Shown here one piece after another: positions 17,004 through 25,794 of a stretch of 64,000 nt of DNA. The DNA is taken from contig NZ_NADJ01000039.1 in NCBI RefSeq assembly GCF_002196705.1, forward strand, positions 181,630-245,629, read 5' to 3'. A model generated the notes under the pieces. That model was given only the letters and a program-made list of their open reading frames with translations. It ran no database searches and was not told where the DNA came from. Source of the stretch: Desulfosporosinus sp. FKB. GTDB taxonomy: Bacteria; Bacillota; Desulfitobacteriia; Desulfitobacteriales; Desulfitobacteriaceae. The stretch's first letter is position 1. Every line of letters begins with the position of its first letter. The position numbers were made by a program, and so were the translations under genes.

Positions 17004-17264
17004 TTATTTTGCCATCAACCTGTTAAAAAAATGATTAGCCATGTTAATAATTGTTATTACAACAGTTACAGCCCCAATTACAAAGGTTACCCACCACCGG
17101 CGACTTCTTATTTCCTGCTCCTTATAGGCCTCAAACTCGTTTCTAGTCACATAGTTTTCGACCATAAGCAGATGCAAGCGGGCAACAGCATCTTTGACTT
17201 CCTTAACATCCCCTTTTATCTCCGTAATATCTTCTTTGAGAGCCTGAATTTCAGCATCCCCCAT
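17004..17264 (-). CDS. XhlA-like small coiled-coil membrane protein, 86 aa
   Basis: Residues 1-~60 are a charged heptad-rich helix (IQALKEDITEIKGDVKEVKD then AVARLHLLMVENYVTRNEFE), followed by RSRRWW and one C-terminal membrane segment (VTFVIGAVTVVITIINMA). This is the layout of the phage hemolysin XhlA family, which helps holin-type lysis in the PBSX prophage. No other phage gene is nearby, so it is either a domesticated remnant or an unrelated tail-anchored protein. ATG 17264; GGAGTT lies 6 bases upstream. Confidence 0.65.
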   Translation of the reverse strand: MGDAEIQALKEDITEIKGDVKEVKDAVARLHLLMVENYVTRNEFEAYKEQEIRSRRWWVTFVIGAVTVVITIINMANHFFNRLMAK

Positions 17265-17721
17265 CGCAACTCCTCCATGCCTCGCTTTTATTTGAGCCTC
17301 TATTTATTTCCCATCGTATTCGTTCTCTTAGTTCAACTTATGCTCCCCAAACATTAAGTGTTAACAGTTTGTCCAAATCTCTACATTATAATTTTGTTCA
17401 TTAATGTCACTAAAATTTTTAAATATTCAAACGTTTATTCTGCTGATTATGTGAAATTAAGAAATCCTCTCGTAATACTTTGCAGTTAGCCTTAAACATT
17501 TTTCACAATTGCTATAATAAATTGTTATTAATTCAAAACGCCGAAAACAGCATTCAGCAGCAAATTGATATCAGGAATACCTCCATTGGATGGACTACTC
17601 ATATAAAACTTGTAATAGTTCTGTGTCCTTATTAAACCAAGAACAACTTAAAAATAATGGAATATACTGAAACTATAAGGGACAAGGTGTATCCTTATAA
17701 TAAACAAAGGAGGAAAGGAAA
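17265..17721. other. Intergenic region, 457 bp
   Basis: AT-rich and without a supported gene on either strand. The only signal I can point to is a TATAAT at 17696-17701, just before the GGAGG of the next gene, with no convincing -35 partner. Confidence 0.4.
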
Positions 17722-18039
17722 TTGGATGAGCAAGAATTAGAGCTTTTCCAGGACATTCAGAATTCAGTTCAAAAATGCAAACCTAATTGTAACTGTATGC
17801 CACGCCCTCAAGGTGGTCGAGGATTTGTCGAAGACAGTTTGTTTATTGTTAAAAATCACAAGATAATTTGGGCCGTAATCCTGTTTGACGGAGCCGTTGC
17901 CTTCAAGGACGTTACCCCAGAATGGATGGAAATATTTTCAGTAGCTATAGTAAATTCACCAAGCATTTTTGTAGAATTTGACAGATGCCATAAAATAGTT
18001 GAGTATACCCTCCATCAAGATAAAGTTCTACCGAAATAA
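17722..18039 (+). CDS. Hypothetical protein, 105 aa
   Basis: Not recognised. The N-terminal part has a cysteine run CKPNCNCMPR around residues 19-27, followed by a Gly-rich PQGGRGF and an apparently globular alpha/beta remainder (SLFIVKNHKIIWAVILFDGAVAF, residues ~40-63). The start is TTG 17722 with AAGGAGG 8 bases before it. No membrane segment is long enough to be certain. It is a single-gene unit followed by an imperfect hairpin near 18091-18129. Confidence 0.55.
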   Translation: MDEQELELFQDIQNSVQKCKPNCNCMPRPQGGRGFVEDSLFIVKNHKIIWAVILFDGAVAFKDVTPEWMEIFSVAIVNSPSIFVEFDRCHKIVEYTLHQDKVLPK

Positions 18040-18431
18040 TCCCTACCGCCTCCCTGAATCAATTCAGAAAAGAGAACAATAAACACCAGACCCCTTAAGT
18101 TAGAATGAAAACATCTATACTTAGGGGGTTCACAAACAGACCAAGAATTTCTGATAACCAGGGGATGATACAATATAATTGTCTTTTGGTTTAATATAGC
18201 TCATTGGGATACGTATAGTAACACAATGTAATAAAACGGCATAAGATTTAATGTGCTTAATTAAGCCAGTCCTTGGACAGCATCATAATTATCTTATCTC
18301 AAGCCAACCCTCATCAACTTTGATGAGGGCCTTTTTCCAAGTATATTAACAAATTCATCTGGTCGTTATTTTCTACAGCCATTGACAAGATCCCTAAATC
18401 TTGATAGAATGATTTTCGTGCCGATGCACAT
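18040..18431. other. Intergenic region before tRNA-Thr
   Basis: No gene is supported in these 392 bases. Two hairpins are present: an imperfect CCCCTTAAG / CTTAGGGG pair near 18091-18129, and the terminator at 18308-18334. Confidence 0.45.
18308..18334 (+). terminator. Intrinsic terminator, + strand
   Basis: CCCTCATCA / TGATGAGGG with a 4-base loop, followed by GCCTTTTT. No clear gene ends immediately before it. Confidence 0.7.
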
Positions 18432-18507
18432 GCCGATGTAGCTCAATTGGTAGAGCAGCTGATTTGTAATCAGCAGGTTACAGGTTCGAGTCCTGCCATC
18501 GGCTCCA
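18432..18507 (+). tRNA. tRNA-Thr (anticodon TGT)
   Basis: A complete 76-base cloverleaf including encoded CCA: acceptor GCCGATG / CATCGGC, D arm GCTCAATTGGTAGAGC, anticodon stem GCTGA / TCAGC with loop TTTGTAA (anticodon TGT, reads ACA) and the TTCGAGTC T loop. Isolated gene with its own terminator. Confidence 0.97.
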
Positions 18508-18520
18508 GCTATATAAATTA

Positions 18521-18547
18521 AAGGCGCTTGTTATAAGCGCCTTTTTT
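18521..18547 (+). terminator. Terminator of tRNA-Thr(TGT)
   Basis: AAGGCGCTT / AAGCGCCTT with a 5-base loop, followed by a T run, 14 bases after the tRNA. Confidence 0.85.
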
Positions 18548-18593
18548 CGATGTCGTTTTTCCAGAAGGCTTAGCCGATAATATGTCAGCCCTT

Positions 18594-20063
18594 CTATTTT
18601 GCGTGCTGAATGTTGCTTTCGTTAACATTTAAGCCCTGGGTAGCAAGACTAACGATCGCCATAATAACGATATTTACGATAAGGGCAATGATACCTACAT
18701 TAAGGTCTTTAACCGCTTGAGGGAGCGAGGGGAAAATCGTACCAACAGTAATATTAGAAACCGTAACAAGACCAACCGTAAGAACGCCTGCGAGTATGCC
18801 TGCAAAGGCGCCTTGCTTAGTTACAAAGTTGTTCTTCATTAAACTAAAGATAAAGGCAGGAAATAGTTGAGTAACCAGGCTATAACCCATTAGGAGCAGA
18901 GTTACAATTGTTTTTCCGCCTATCAAAGTAAAGAAAACTGCAACAAGAGCTATAATAGGAACTAAATATTTAGCCAATGTGGCAACTTGCTGGTCAGTCG
19001 TCGAGGGAACAAATACTTTATAGATGTTTTTAGCAATTAAGGTGGCAGAGGCCATGAGGATCATTGAACCAGGAACGATTGCAGTAAGTAAACCTGCTGA
19101 GCCGATTATCCCTACAAACCACGTAGGAAATGCCATTTTCGAAAGCCTTAAAAGTGACAGATCTCCATTTTTGAGGCCAGGGACTTGTAGAACAGCGACA
19201 AATCCAACAAAAAAGACAAAGAGCAAGACTAATTGATATAGGGGTAAGAATATTGAATTTTTGCGAAACTCCTTCTCGCTTTTAGCTGAATAGACAGCTG
19301 CAAAGAAATGAGGCCACATGTAAAAGCCCAAAGCCGTTAATAGAACTGTCGAGATAAACCAAGATACACTTAGTCCTTTAGAAGGCAGAGCTAAAAATCC
19401 CGGTTTTGCGTTATCAATAGCCATAAACATCGGTTGGAATCCACCGTAATAATGGTAAGGAAGATAAATCCCCATAAAAAGAACGATCACGAGAATCATG
19501 GAGTCTTTAACGACTGCTGTCCAAGCCGAACCATGAATACCTGAAACCATAACATAAATGGTAACAACGATAACTCCAATCCAAATGGCTAGGGTAGGAG
19601 AAACAGATCCATAAGAGGCTTCCGAGACAATGTTTCCCAAACCTGTAAGCTGAAGGACTAAATAGGGAACTAAAGCAATAACTCCTACTAATGAGACTAG
19701 AACACCCAGCGCAGGACTTTTATATTTCGTAACAAAAAAATCTGATTGGGACATCAAATTGTGCTCTTTGGCATATTTCCAAACCGCTGGCAGCATCCAA
19801 TAGGAAATAACATAGGCTAAGGTACCATAACATAAGATGTAGAATGTAGGGCCTCCTTTGCCATAGGCCCATCCGCTGCCACCAAGAAAGGTAAAGGTTG
19901 TATAAATTTCTCCAGCCATTAGAATAAAGATAATTATAGGACCGAAACCGCGTCCTCCCACCGTCCATTGTTCCAGATCCATCTGTTTTCCTTTCTTGGC
20001 CCGCAGTCCTAGATATAGAGAGAAGAGCAGAAAGGCGAAAATAATTAATAAGGCTGAGTTCAT
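18594..20063 (-). CDS. Sodium:solute symporter family permease, 489 aa
   Basis: A full-length SSS-family transporter with about 13 membrane segments: the N-terminal segment, then WTVGGRGFGP, a signature of the family, GEIYTTFTFLGGSGWAYGKG, and the conserved PGSMILMASATLIAKNIYK region. It would couple sodium entry to uptake of an organic acid, amino acid or peptide. The paired DUF3311 protein encoded just upstream (overlap of 4 bases) and the M20 amidohydrolase further upstream suggest the substrate is an N-acylated amino acid or small peptide derivative; this is inference. ATG 20063 has GGAGG 9 bases upstream. It is the last gene of the operon. Confidence 0.88.
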   Translation of the reverse strand: MNSALLIIFAFLLFSLYLGLRAKKGKQMDLEQWTVGGRGFGPIIIFILMAGEIYTTFTFLGGSGWAYGKGGPTFYILCYGTLAYVISYWMLPAVWKYAKEHNLMSQSDFFVTKYKSPALGVLVSLVGVIALVPYLVLQLTGLGNIVSEASYGSVSPTLAIWIGVIVVTIYVMVSGIHGSAWTAVVKDSMILVIVLFMGIYLPYHYYGGFQPMFMAIDNAKPGFLALPSKGLSVSWFISTVLLTALGFYMWPHFFAAVYSAKSEKEFRKNSIFLPLYQLVLLFVFFVGFVAVLQVPGLKNGDLSLLRLSKMAFPTWFVGIIGSAGLLTAIVPGSMILMASATLIAKNIYKVFVPSTTDQQVATLAKYLVPIIALVAVFFTLIGGKTIVTLLLMGYSLVTQLFPAFIFSLMKNNFVTKQGAFAGILAGVLTVGLVTVSNITVGTIFPSLPQAVKDLNVGIIALIVNIVIMAIVSLATQGLNVNESNIQHAK

Positions 20064-20257
20064 TGTCTATCACCTCCGTGATTCACCGGATCAAGTTTAT
20101 AAATGAGTCCCATAATAATAGAGGTTACTACCACAGATAAGACAATCCAAAAAAGGATAAACGGCATGCCTAAGACATAAGGAGTTACTCTATTTACAAA
20201 TGGTATAACGCATAGCATGAAAATAAATGGTATTATTGCCAACCAACGAAAATTCAT
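20060..20257 (-). CDS. DUF3311 small membrane protein, 65 aa
   Basis: Two hydrophobic segments (AIIPFIFMLCVIPFVN and MPFILFWIVLSVVVTSIIMG) and the C-terminal YKLDPVNHGG match the DUF3311 family, which is typically encoded immediately before SSS symporters and is thought to be an accessory subunit. ATG 20257 follows AAAGGGGGG. Its last codons overlap the start of the symporter gene by 4 bases. Confidence 0.85.
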   Translation of the reverse strand: MNFRWLAIIPFIFMLCVIPFVNRVTPYVLGMPFILFWIVLSVVVTSIIMGLIYKLDPVNHGGDRQ

Positions 20258-20271
20258 AATAATGCCCCCCT

Positions 20272-21450
20272 TTAAACTTTTAATAATTTAAATGTTGCGT
20301 TAGTAAAGAGTTTTACACCCATCACCAGGATATCTTCATCTATAGTAAAACGCGGATGATGGTGCGGATAACTTATTCCTTTTTCCGGATTACCGGCACC
20401 AATAAAAATAAAGCTGCCAGGAACTTCGTGCTGATACGCTGAAAAATCTTCTGCTATCATAGTTGGACGTACAGTTTCAACAGCTTGATCACCTAAAACT
20501 TCTCGAATTGTTTCCTCCATGATGCGATTAACGCCTATATCATTAATGACAGGCCGATAACCTTTCACAATGTTAAATTCATACTCAGCTCCATGAGCTT
20601 CAGTTACTCCTTTAACAACTTGCTCCATTAAACGCGGGACCAAGTCACGGTTTTCAAGCGATAGTGTCCGAATAGTGCCTACGATTTCTACACTATCGGG
20701 GATTACATTATCCGTGGTTCCCGCGACAAATTTTCCAATTGAGATAACTACACTATCCAGCGGATCAATATTACGGGCCACGATATGTTGGAGATTTGTC
20801 ACTACCTGTGCTCCAATAACTATTGAATCAACCGATGTATGAGGAGCACCTGCATGGCCTCCTTTTCCCTTAATAAATATATGGAATGTATCGGGGGCAG
20901 CCATCATGGGGCCATAAGCTATCCCGATTTTGCCGGATTCCAGCTGCGACCAAACATGCGCCCCGATGACTTGGTCTACACCTTTCATTACACCGGCAGC
21001 AACCATTTCCGATGCCCCGCCTGGGAAGAGCTCTTCAGCGTGTTGAAATAAGAAGCGAACTTCACCTTGAACCTCATCCTTCAATCCACTGAGGATCTTA
21101 GCTGTTCCCAGGAGCATCGCAGTGTGGGCATCATGGCCACAGGCATGCATGACTCCAGGATTCTGAGATGAAAATTCAAAGGTATTTTGTTCCTGAACAG
21201 GTAATGCATCCATATCTGCCCTTATCGCTAAAACTTTACCGGGTTTAGCTCCAATGAGTCTAGCAACGACACTGTTTCCGACAGGTCGTGAAAGTTCCAG
21301 ATTACCAAAGGATTGAAGAGTCTCGTAAACAAATTGGCTGGTTCTTACTTCTTTAAAGGATAACTCTGGATGTTGATGAAGATATCTTCTCCAATTGAGG
21401 ATTTCATTGTTGATTTGTTCAACAAGACTATTTAGTTTCGTCGTTTCCAT
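20272..21450 (-). CDS. M20 family amidohydrolase (hippurate/N-acyl amino acid type), 392 aa
   Basis: The zinc-peptidase motifs of the M20D subfamily are complete: AIRADMDALPVQE, HACGHDAHTAMLLG, the catalytic FQHAEELFPGG and the late DFSAYQHEVPGSFIFIG with HHPRFTIDE. The dimerisation domain is the central FHIFIKGKGGHAGAPHTSVD part. Such enzymes release amino acids from N-acyl, N-benzoyl or indole conjugates. ATG 21450 is chosen because AAAAGGAGC lies 10 bases upstream; a longer ATG (21474) precedes that site. First gene of an operon with the DUF3311/SSS permease, so substrate import and cleavage are probably coupled. Confidence 0.9.
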   Translation of the reverse strand: METTKLNSLVEQINNEILNWRRYLHQHPELSFKEVRTSQFVYETLQSFGNLELSRPVGNSVVARLIGAKPGKVLAIRADMDALPVQEQNTFEFSSQNPGVMHACGHDAHTAMLLGTAKILSGLKDEVQGEVRFLFQHAEELFPGGASEMVAAGVMKGVDQVIGAHVWSQLESGKIGIAYGPMMAAPDTFHIFIKGKGGHAGAPHTSVDSIVIGAQVVTNLQHIVARNIDPLDSVVISIGKFVAGTTDNVIPDSVEIVGTIRTLSLENRDLVPRLMEQVVKGVTEAHGAEYEFNIVKGYRPVINDIGVNRIMEETIREVLGDQAVETVRPTMIAEDFSAYQHEVPGSFIFIGAGNPEKGISYPHHHPRFTIDEDILVMGVKLFTNATFKLLKV

Positions 21451-22009
21451 AATGATAGATGCTCCTTTTATCATATAAGTTGATTAATAGATTTGGCCAT
21501 ACCCTATGGAGAAATATGCTTGTTACTTAGTGAATAGAATTATTCCATAGCTCACCTTCTTATTATTTACGGTTATATTTCGGTCATAACCCTTTATGTT
21601 TATTATATAATAGAAGCTTGTCTTTAGGTAGTCATTAAACAACAAAATTACGAAGTATTTTGTATAATAAGAAATTCTGCCCTAAATACAAAAAAGGCAG
21701 GGTTTAAACGTAAACGGTGGAACAAATAGCGTTGCATAAAAAATTAGCCCAGATCTTCAATCAATGAAAACCCGGGCTAATTTACATTCTTGAAAAAATC
21801 CTTCGCTTGCAACATCAACGCACCAAGCCTGGATACTCAGTCCACTTTGGCCGCATTCTTCAATGCGGTCTCGCTAACGTTGTTCTTGGGCTAAATCTCT
21901 AGCCGTAATAAAACCTAGCTTCTACTATTCACTGCTGTTAACAGGATACCAGAAGGCAAAAGGTTTTTTCGAGCCGCTATTTTATCCACAGTTTACGGTT
22001 TAAATCCTG
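21451..22009. other. Intergenic region, 559 bp
   Basis: Holds the upstream region of the M20 operon and the terminator of the 22010 gene (21745-21783). A second hairpin GCCGCATT / AATGCGG lies at about 21850-21868. No gene is supported. Confidence 0.5.
21745..21783 (-). terminator. Terminator hairpin
   Basis: AAATTAGCCC / GGGCTAATTT with an 18-base loop and A/T runs on both sides. On the minus strand it ends in TTTTTTATG, which suits the end of the regulator gene at 22010. Confidence 0.65.
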
Positions 22010-23287
22010 TCAAAATAAAATACGATAAATCTTTCTTGGCCGTCCCCTTGGATGAGGGCTTTCTTCACCAATTACCTGAGCAAACCCTTTTTCCTCCAAC
22101 TCCATGAGAATTCTGCGTGCACTACGAGGCATGATTTGCATATATTGGGCTAGTTCATGTGCACATATTTCATCTTTTTTAGCCTTTTTTAAGATAGCCT
22201 TAATTTTATTTATGGTTGTTCCGCTTAGGGAGGTTTTTCCGCTTAACTGGGCTAATTCTTCGGAGGCATAAGAATAGGTTATCTGCGTTTTTTTACCCAG
22301 TGGGCCGACAATTGTTTTATCATCAAGAAGAATCATCCAAGTTCCATGTCCATATTCTTTGGCATGAAGTAAGGCTTTTCCGGCATTGATCTCAGCCTCA
22401 TAGGCTGTTTTACCAATACCAATACCACAAGTTAGGTTATCTTGTACGGTTTGATAGGACTCCTCTAACTCCGGCACAACGGTAAAGTTTTCCGTGATTT
22501 CATGTAAAAGTCCTCGGGTTGTAAAAATAACATAACGACCAGGTCCAGCTTCTTTTAAGGAGCCATGAACTTTTTTTGCGTATTCGAGTAGTTTTTCCGT
22601 AATTTTGATTTCTAGGCGATGTAATTCATCTGTGGAAAAGGTATCTTTAGCCAAGCGGGTAAAAGAATCAACTTCTACCATCTGTACAGCTATCTGCGCA
22701 TCCTTAAAATGTAAAGTTTCATTTGTCCGAAGTATAAGTTCAATGATTTCTTTTACTCCTAAACGAGTCGGAAGGACCCGAAAGACTGGGACCCCCAGTC
22801 GTTGGAGTTCGAGATGGGCTGTACGCAAACAGGTAACGGCCGCTTTCGTTTGCCCTGATTGCCAAAGCCTATAATGGTATTCACTTAATTCTTCAGCAGA
22901 TATTTCTCCTTGATAATATTTTAGAAAAACAGGTTTGGCGTCAATTTGTGCTTCCAAAAAAGTTTTTTCTAATTCACTTGGTTGAAATGTATCAAAACTC
23001 AATTGTTCCATTGTTATGTCTTGTTCATAAACGATATGTAACAAGGTCCTATATAAACTTGCACCAGTATGAGGAATATAAAACATGGGTTTTTGGATTC
23101 CGCCCCAGAGTTTGGCAATCGAGTAGGGTACTTGTCCAGAAAACAGCCACATATCTACATCGTCAACATGTGGCCGCAAATTTTCAATTAGGTCTTTCTC
23201 ATTCCAATACTCGAAAAATTGACACTTCAGGACGGGATATTCGTCTGTAACGGACTTAATAATTTTAACGGTATCATCAGCCCCCAT
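22010..23287 (-). CDS. Putative transcriptional regulator with degenerate GGDEF-like and winged-helix domains, ~425 aa
   Basis: No exact family is recognised. Residues ~1-120 look like a Rossmann-type sensing domain (IMGADDTVKIIKSV). Around 200-320 a degenerate nucleotide-cyclase fold is suggested by LTCGIGIGKTAYEAEINAGK and ALLHAKEYGHG; no GGDEF motif is present. The last ~70 residues (AHELAQYMQIMPRSARRIL and LEEKGFAQVIGE) are a winged helix ending in a basic PRGRPRKIYRI tail. It likely senses a metabolite and controls the M20/symporter operon it precedes. The first ATG (23287) cuts a strand: the in-frame codons upstream read VKIRLGI, and an AGAGGGG site sits 7 bases before an ATC at 23311. 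Confidence 0.6.
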   Translation of the reverse strand: MGADDTVKIIKSVTDEYPVLKCQFFEYWNEKDLIENLRPHVDDVDMWLFSGQVPYSIAKLWGGIQKPMFYIPHTGASLYRTLLHIVYEQDITMEQLSFDTFQPSELEKTFLEAQIDAKPVFLKYYQGEISAEELSEYHYRLWQSGQTKAAVTCLRTAHLELQRLGVPVFRVLPTRLGVKEIIELILRTNETLHFKDAQIAVQMVEVDSFTRLAKDTFSTDELHRLEIKITEKLLEYAKKVHGSLKEAGPGRYVIFTTRGLLHEITENFTVVPELEESYQTVQDNLTCGIGIGKTAYEAEINAGKALLHAKEYGHGTWMILLDDKTIVGPLGKKTQITYSYASEELAQLSGKTSLSGTTINKIKAILKKAKKDEICAHELAQYMQIMPRSARRILMELEEKGFAQVIGEESPHPRGRPRKIYRILF

Positions 23288-23793
23288 GATTCCTAATCGG
23301 ATTTTAACGATTAATAAGCCCCTCTTTCCCTCTGATTGTATTTTAAATTAAGTATAGACTATTTTCATATATTTTCCTAATAGAGGCCATTGGGAGAATT
23401 GCCGGTGAAAGATTGATTCTTCACGCTCCCATGCTGGAAGCGACCAGCAAAAACTAATAAAAACTATCTTTTAATAAACAGATTTCATTCATCTCCTTCC
23501 ATTTTATATAAAACTCTCTATCATCATCCTGGACATTTTGCAAATTTCAACAAATATCCTCACATCCCACGGTGTGAATCCTCTAGGAATTTTATGCTTT
23601 GCTTCACATTCGCACTAAATTATCAAGGTATCTATTGTGAGATTGTATTAGCTACAATAGATTCGTGCTTTTCGAGCACGTTCTCACATCAGGAATTAGT
23701 CTTTAAAACTTTATTATTTGATCTTATAATAGAAAAGACACAAGTCCCTATTGCTAAAAATTTGTATTTTAACAAATAATTGGAGGTAAGTTC
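23288..23793. other. Intergenic region upstream of pepT
   Basis: No gene is supported in 506 bases. Visible: a hairpin CGTGCT / AGCACG at about 23664-23680 and an ATTGTA-N5-TACAAT inverted repeat near 23643-23659, which could be an operator for pepT; nothing more specific. Confidence 0.4.
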
Positions 23794-25026
23794 ATGTCAA
23801 AGGTCGTAGAACGTTTTCTGAAGTATGTTCAAATTAATACTCAATCCGATGAAAACTCATCAACAGTTCCAAGCGCCCCCTGCCAACTCAATTTAGCGAA
23901 AGTTCTCACGGAAGAGCTGAAAGGACTTGGCTTAGAACAGGTCAGACTTGATGATAAAGGCTACGTTTATGCGGTGCTGCCAGCCAATATTGAGGCACGG
24001 GTTCCAAGCATTGGTTTCATCGCCCATATGGATACGAGTCCGGATGTCTCCGGGGAACATGTAGACCCTCAAATTATCGAAAACTATCCAGGAGGAGATA
24101 TTCTTCTGAATCCTGAGAAAAGTCTTCTACTGAAGGTTGAGGATTTCCCAGAACTTAACCAATACATCGGAAAAACCCTGATTACCACCGATGGGACCAC
24201 CCTACTCGGTGCAGATGATAAAGCTGGTATTTCGGAAATCATGAGCGCGTTTGAATATTTAACAGCGCATCCTGAGATTCCCCACGGTAAACTCTGTGTA
24301 GGATTCACGCCTGATGAAGAAATCGGCCGTGGTGCCGATTATTTTGATGTTCGAGGTTTCGGCGCTGATTTTGCCTATACCGTTGATGGTGGACCAATCG
24401 GTGAGTTGGAATTTGAAAATTTTAATGCCGCTAAAGCAATCGTAAAAATACACGGGCGAAATGTCCATCCTGGTCGTTCCAAAGGAAAAATGATTAATGC
24501 CATACTTATAGCTAATAAATTCATCTCCCTCCTCCCTGCTCAAGAAATCCCCTCCTTGACTGAAGGACGCGAAGGATTCTACCATCTGAATCGCATTCAG
24601 GGAGACGTCGAAGAAACGGTCCTCCATTATATTCTTCGTGACTTTGAAAGTGAAGGACTGGAGAAGCGAAAAAGGACCATTCTCGCAACAGCAAAGCAAC
24701 TGCAAGATCAGTATGGGGAAGAAATTCTCACAGTTGAAATTATAGATCAATACAAAAACATGCGTAAAAAAATCGATCCCGTTATGCATATCGTTGAGAC
24801 TGCCTTCCAAGCGATGCAAGAAGTTGGAGTCAATCCTGATGTGAAGCCAATCCGAGGTGGTACCGATGGTGCACGTCTTTCTTTCATGGGACTGCCTACC
24901 CCGAATTTCTTTGCCGGCGGCCATAATGCACATAGTAAAAACGAATTCATTCCTACTTTTGCGCTAGAAAAAGGAGTTGAAGTGATTCTCAAAATAATCG
25001 AGAAATATGCAAAGTCGGTTAACTAA
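23794..25026 (+). CDS. pepT: Peptidase T (tripeptide aminopeptidase), 410 aa
   Basis: A full-length M20B peptidase: zinc ligands in GFIAHMDTSPDVSGE and LLGADDKAG, catalytic Glu in FTPDEEIGRGAD, and the C-terminal RGGTDGARLSFMG and GGHNAHSKNEF blocks diagnostic of PepT. It removes N-terminal residues from tripeptides in the cytoplasm. ATG 23794 has GGAGG 8 bases upstream. It is a single gene, convergent with the creatininase-family gene whose stop lies 14 bases away. Its place beside the dipeptide transporter fits a peptide-use region. Confidence 0.95.
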   Translation: MSKVVERFLKYVQINTQSDENSSTVPSAPCQLNLAKVLTEELKGLGLEQVRLDDKGYVYAVLPANIEARVPSIGFIAHMDTSPDVSGEHVDPQIIENYPGGDILLNPEKSLLLKVEDFPELNQYIGKTLITTDGTTLLGADDKAGISEIMSAFEYLTAHPEIPHGKLCVGFTPDEEIGRGADYFDVRGFGADFAYTVDGGPIGELEFENFNAAKAIVKIHGRNVHPGRSKGKMINAILIANKFISLLPAQEIPSLTEGREGFYHLNRIQGDVEETVLHYILRDFESEGLEKRKRTILATAKQLQDQYGEEILTVEIIDQYKNMRKKIDPVMHIVETAFQAMQEVGVNPDVKPIRGGTDGARLSFMGLPTPNFFAGGHNAHSKNEFIPTFALEKGVEVILKIIEKYAKSVN

Positions 25027-25039
25027 GTTAAGCTATAGT

Positions 25040-25765
25040 TTAATTTTGCGAATAATATTTACCCGACTCAAGGATCGTGATATCGCTGATCAATCGGGCA
25101 GTGAGTACTTTGAAAATTTGTTTTCCTTGTTCGTAGGTCGCTTTAGTAGCATCACCGGACATTGCATGTTCGTATATTTTTTCGGCCCTGCCCATAAATT
25201 TGACATTTAAGAGTGGCCTGATCAAATTCTTGGTGGCTTTCTCCATGCGAACCAGCTTTGAATCGTAGTATAGAATTGCAGATGTTTCATCTTCACCGGC
25301 ATGACCTTGGGCCCCTGTAATCGCAACAATGTCGGCAGAATAATCAAGCCACCAGTTAATTATCAGAACATCCATGCCCAATTTCATAAGCATTTCGCTT
25401 GCAAGATTTAAGGCAGTAATATTCCCGCCATGTCCATTTAACATAATTAATTTTTTCATCCCGTTTTCAAACATACCCTTCCCAACCCAGTACACATAGT
25501 CCGCAAATACTTGAGAGGGAACGTTGATAGTACCAGGATATACCGTTAGATCATAACTCTGGCCGTATGGAATTTCCGGTCCAATCCAGATCCGATCGCC
25601 GATTTCTTCGTCTAACAATTTACAGAAAGTTCTGGGGGAAAAGATATCCGTCCCTAATGGCAGATGATGCCCGTGAGCTTCAAGTGATCCGATCGGAAGA
25701 ATAACGATGTTTGATTTCTTAAGGCTTTCCTTAAAATCATCACTCGTATAATTAACCATATACAT
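25040..25765 (-). CDS. Creatininase-family amidohydrolase, 241 aa
   Basis: The metal-binding motifs of the creatininase/MftE fold are present: LPIGSLEAHGHHLPLGTD, MLNGHGGN and HAGEDETSAIL. Family members hydrolyse creatinine, formamides or cyclic and modified peptides. The gene is the last of the dipeptide-transporter operon, 29 bases after the ATP-binding gene, so it may act on an imported modified dipeptide (for example a cyclic or isoaspartyl form); that is inference. ATG 25765 with AGGAGG 9 bases upstream. Length is normal for the family. Confidence 0.85.
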   Translation of the reverse strand: MYMVNYTSDDFKESLKKSNIVILPIGSLEAHGHHLPLGTDIFSPRTFCKLLDEEIGDRIWIGPEIPYGQSYDLTVYPGTINVPSQVFADYVYWVGKGMFENGMKKLIMLNGHGGNITALNLASEMLMKLGMDVLIINWWLDYSADIVAITGAQGHAGEDETSAILYYDSKLVRMEKATKNLIRPLLNVKFMGRAEKIYEHAMSGDATKATYEQGKQIFKVLTARLISDITILESGKYYSQN

Positions 25766-25794
25766 ATGAAAGAACCTCCTAAAAATTCAATTCT

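Noticed and set aside
18091..18129. Insertion sequence end near 18.1 kb
   Set aside because: Only a short imperfect hairpin is present; no transposase fragment or matching second end was found.
25007..25210. 67-aa + strand ORF after pepT
   Set aside because: It lies antisense to the creatininase-family gene and has no own ribosome site.
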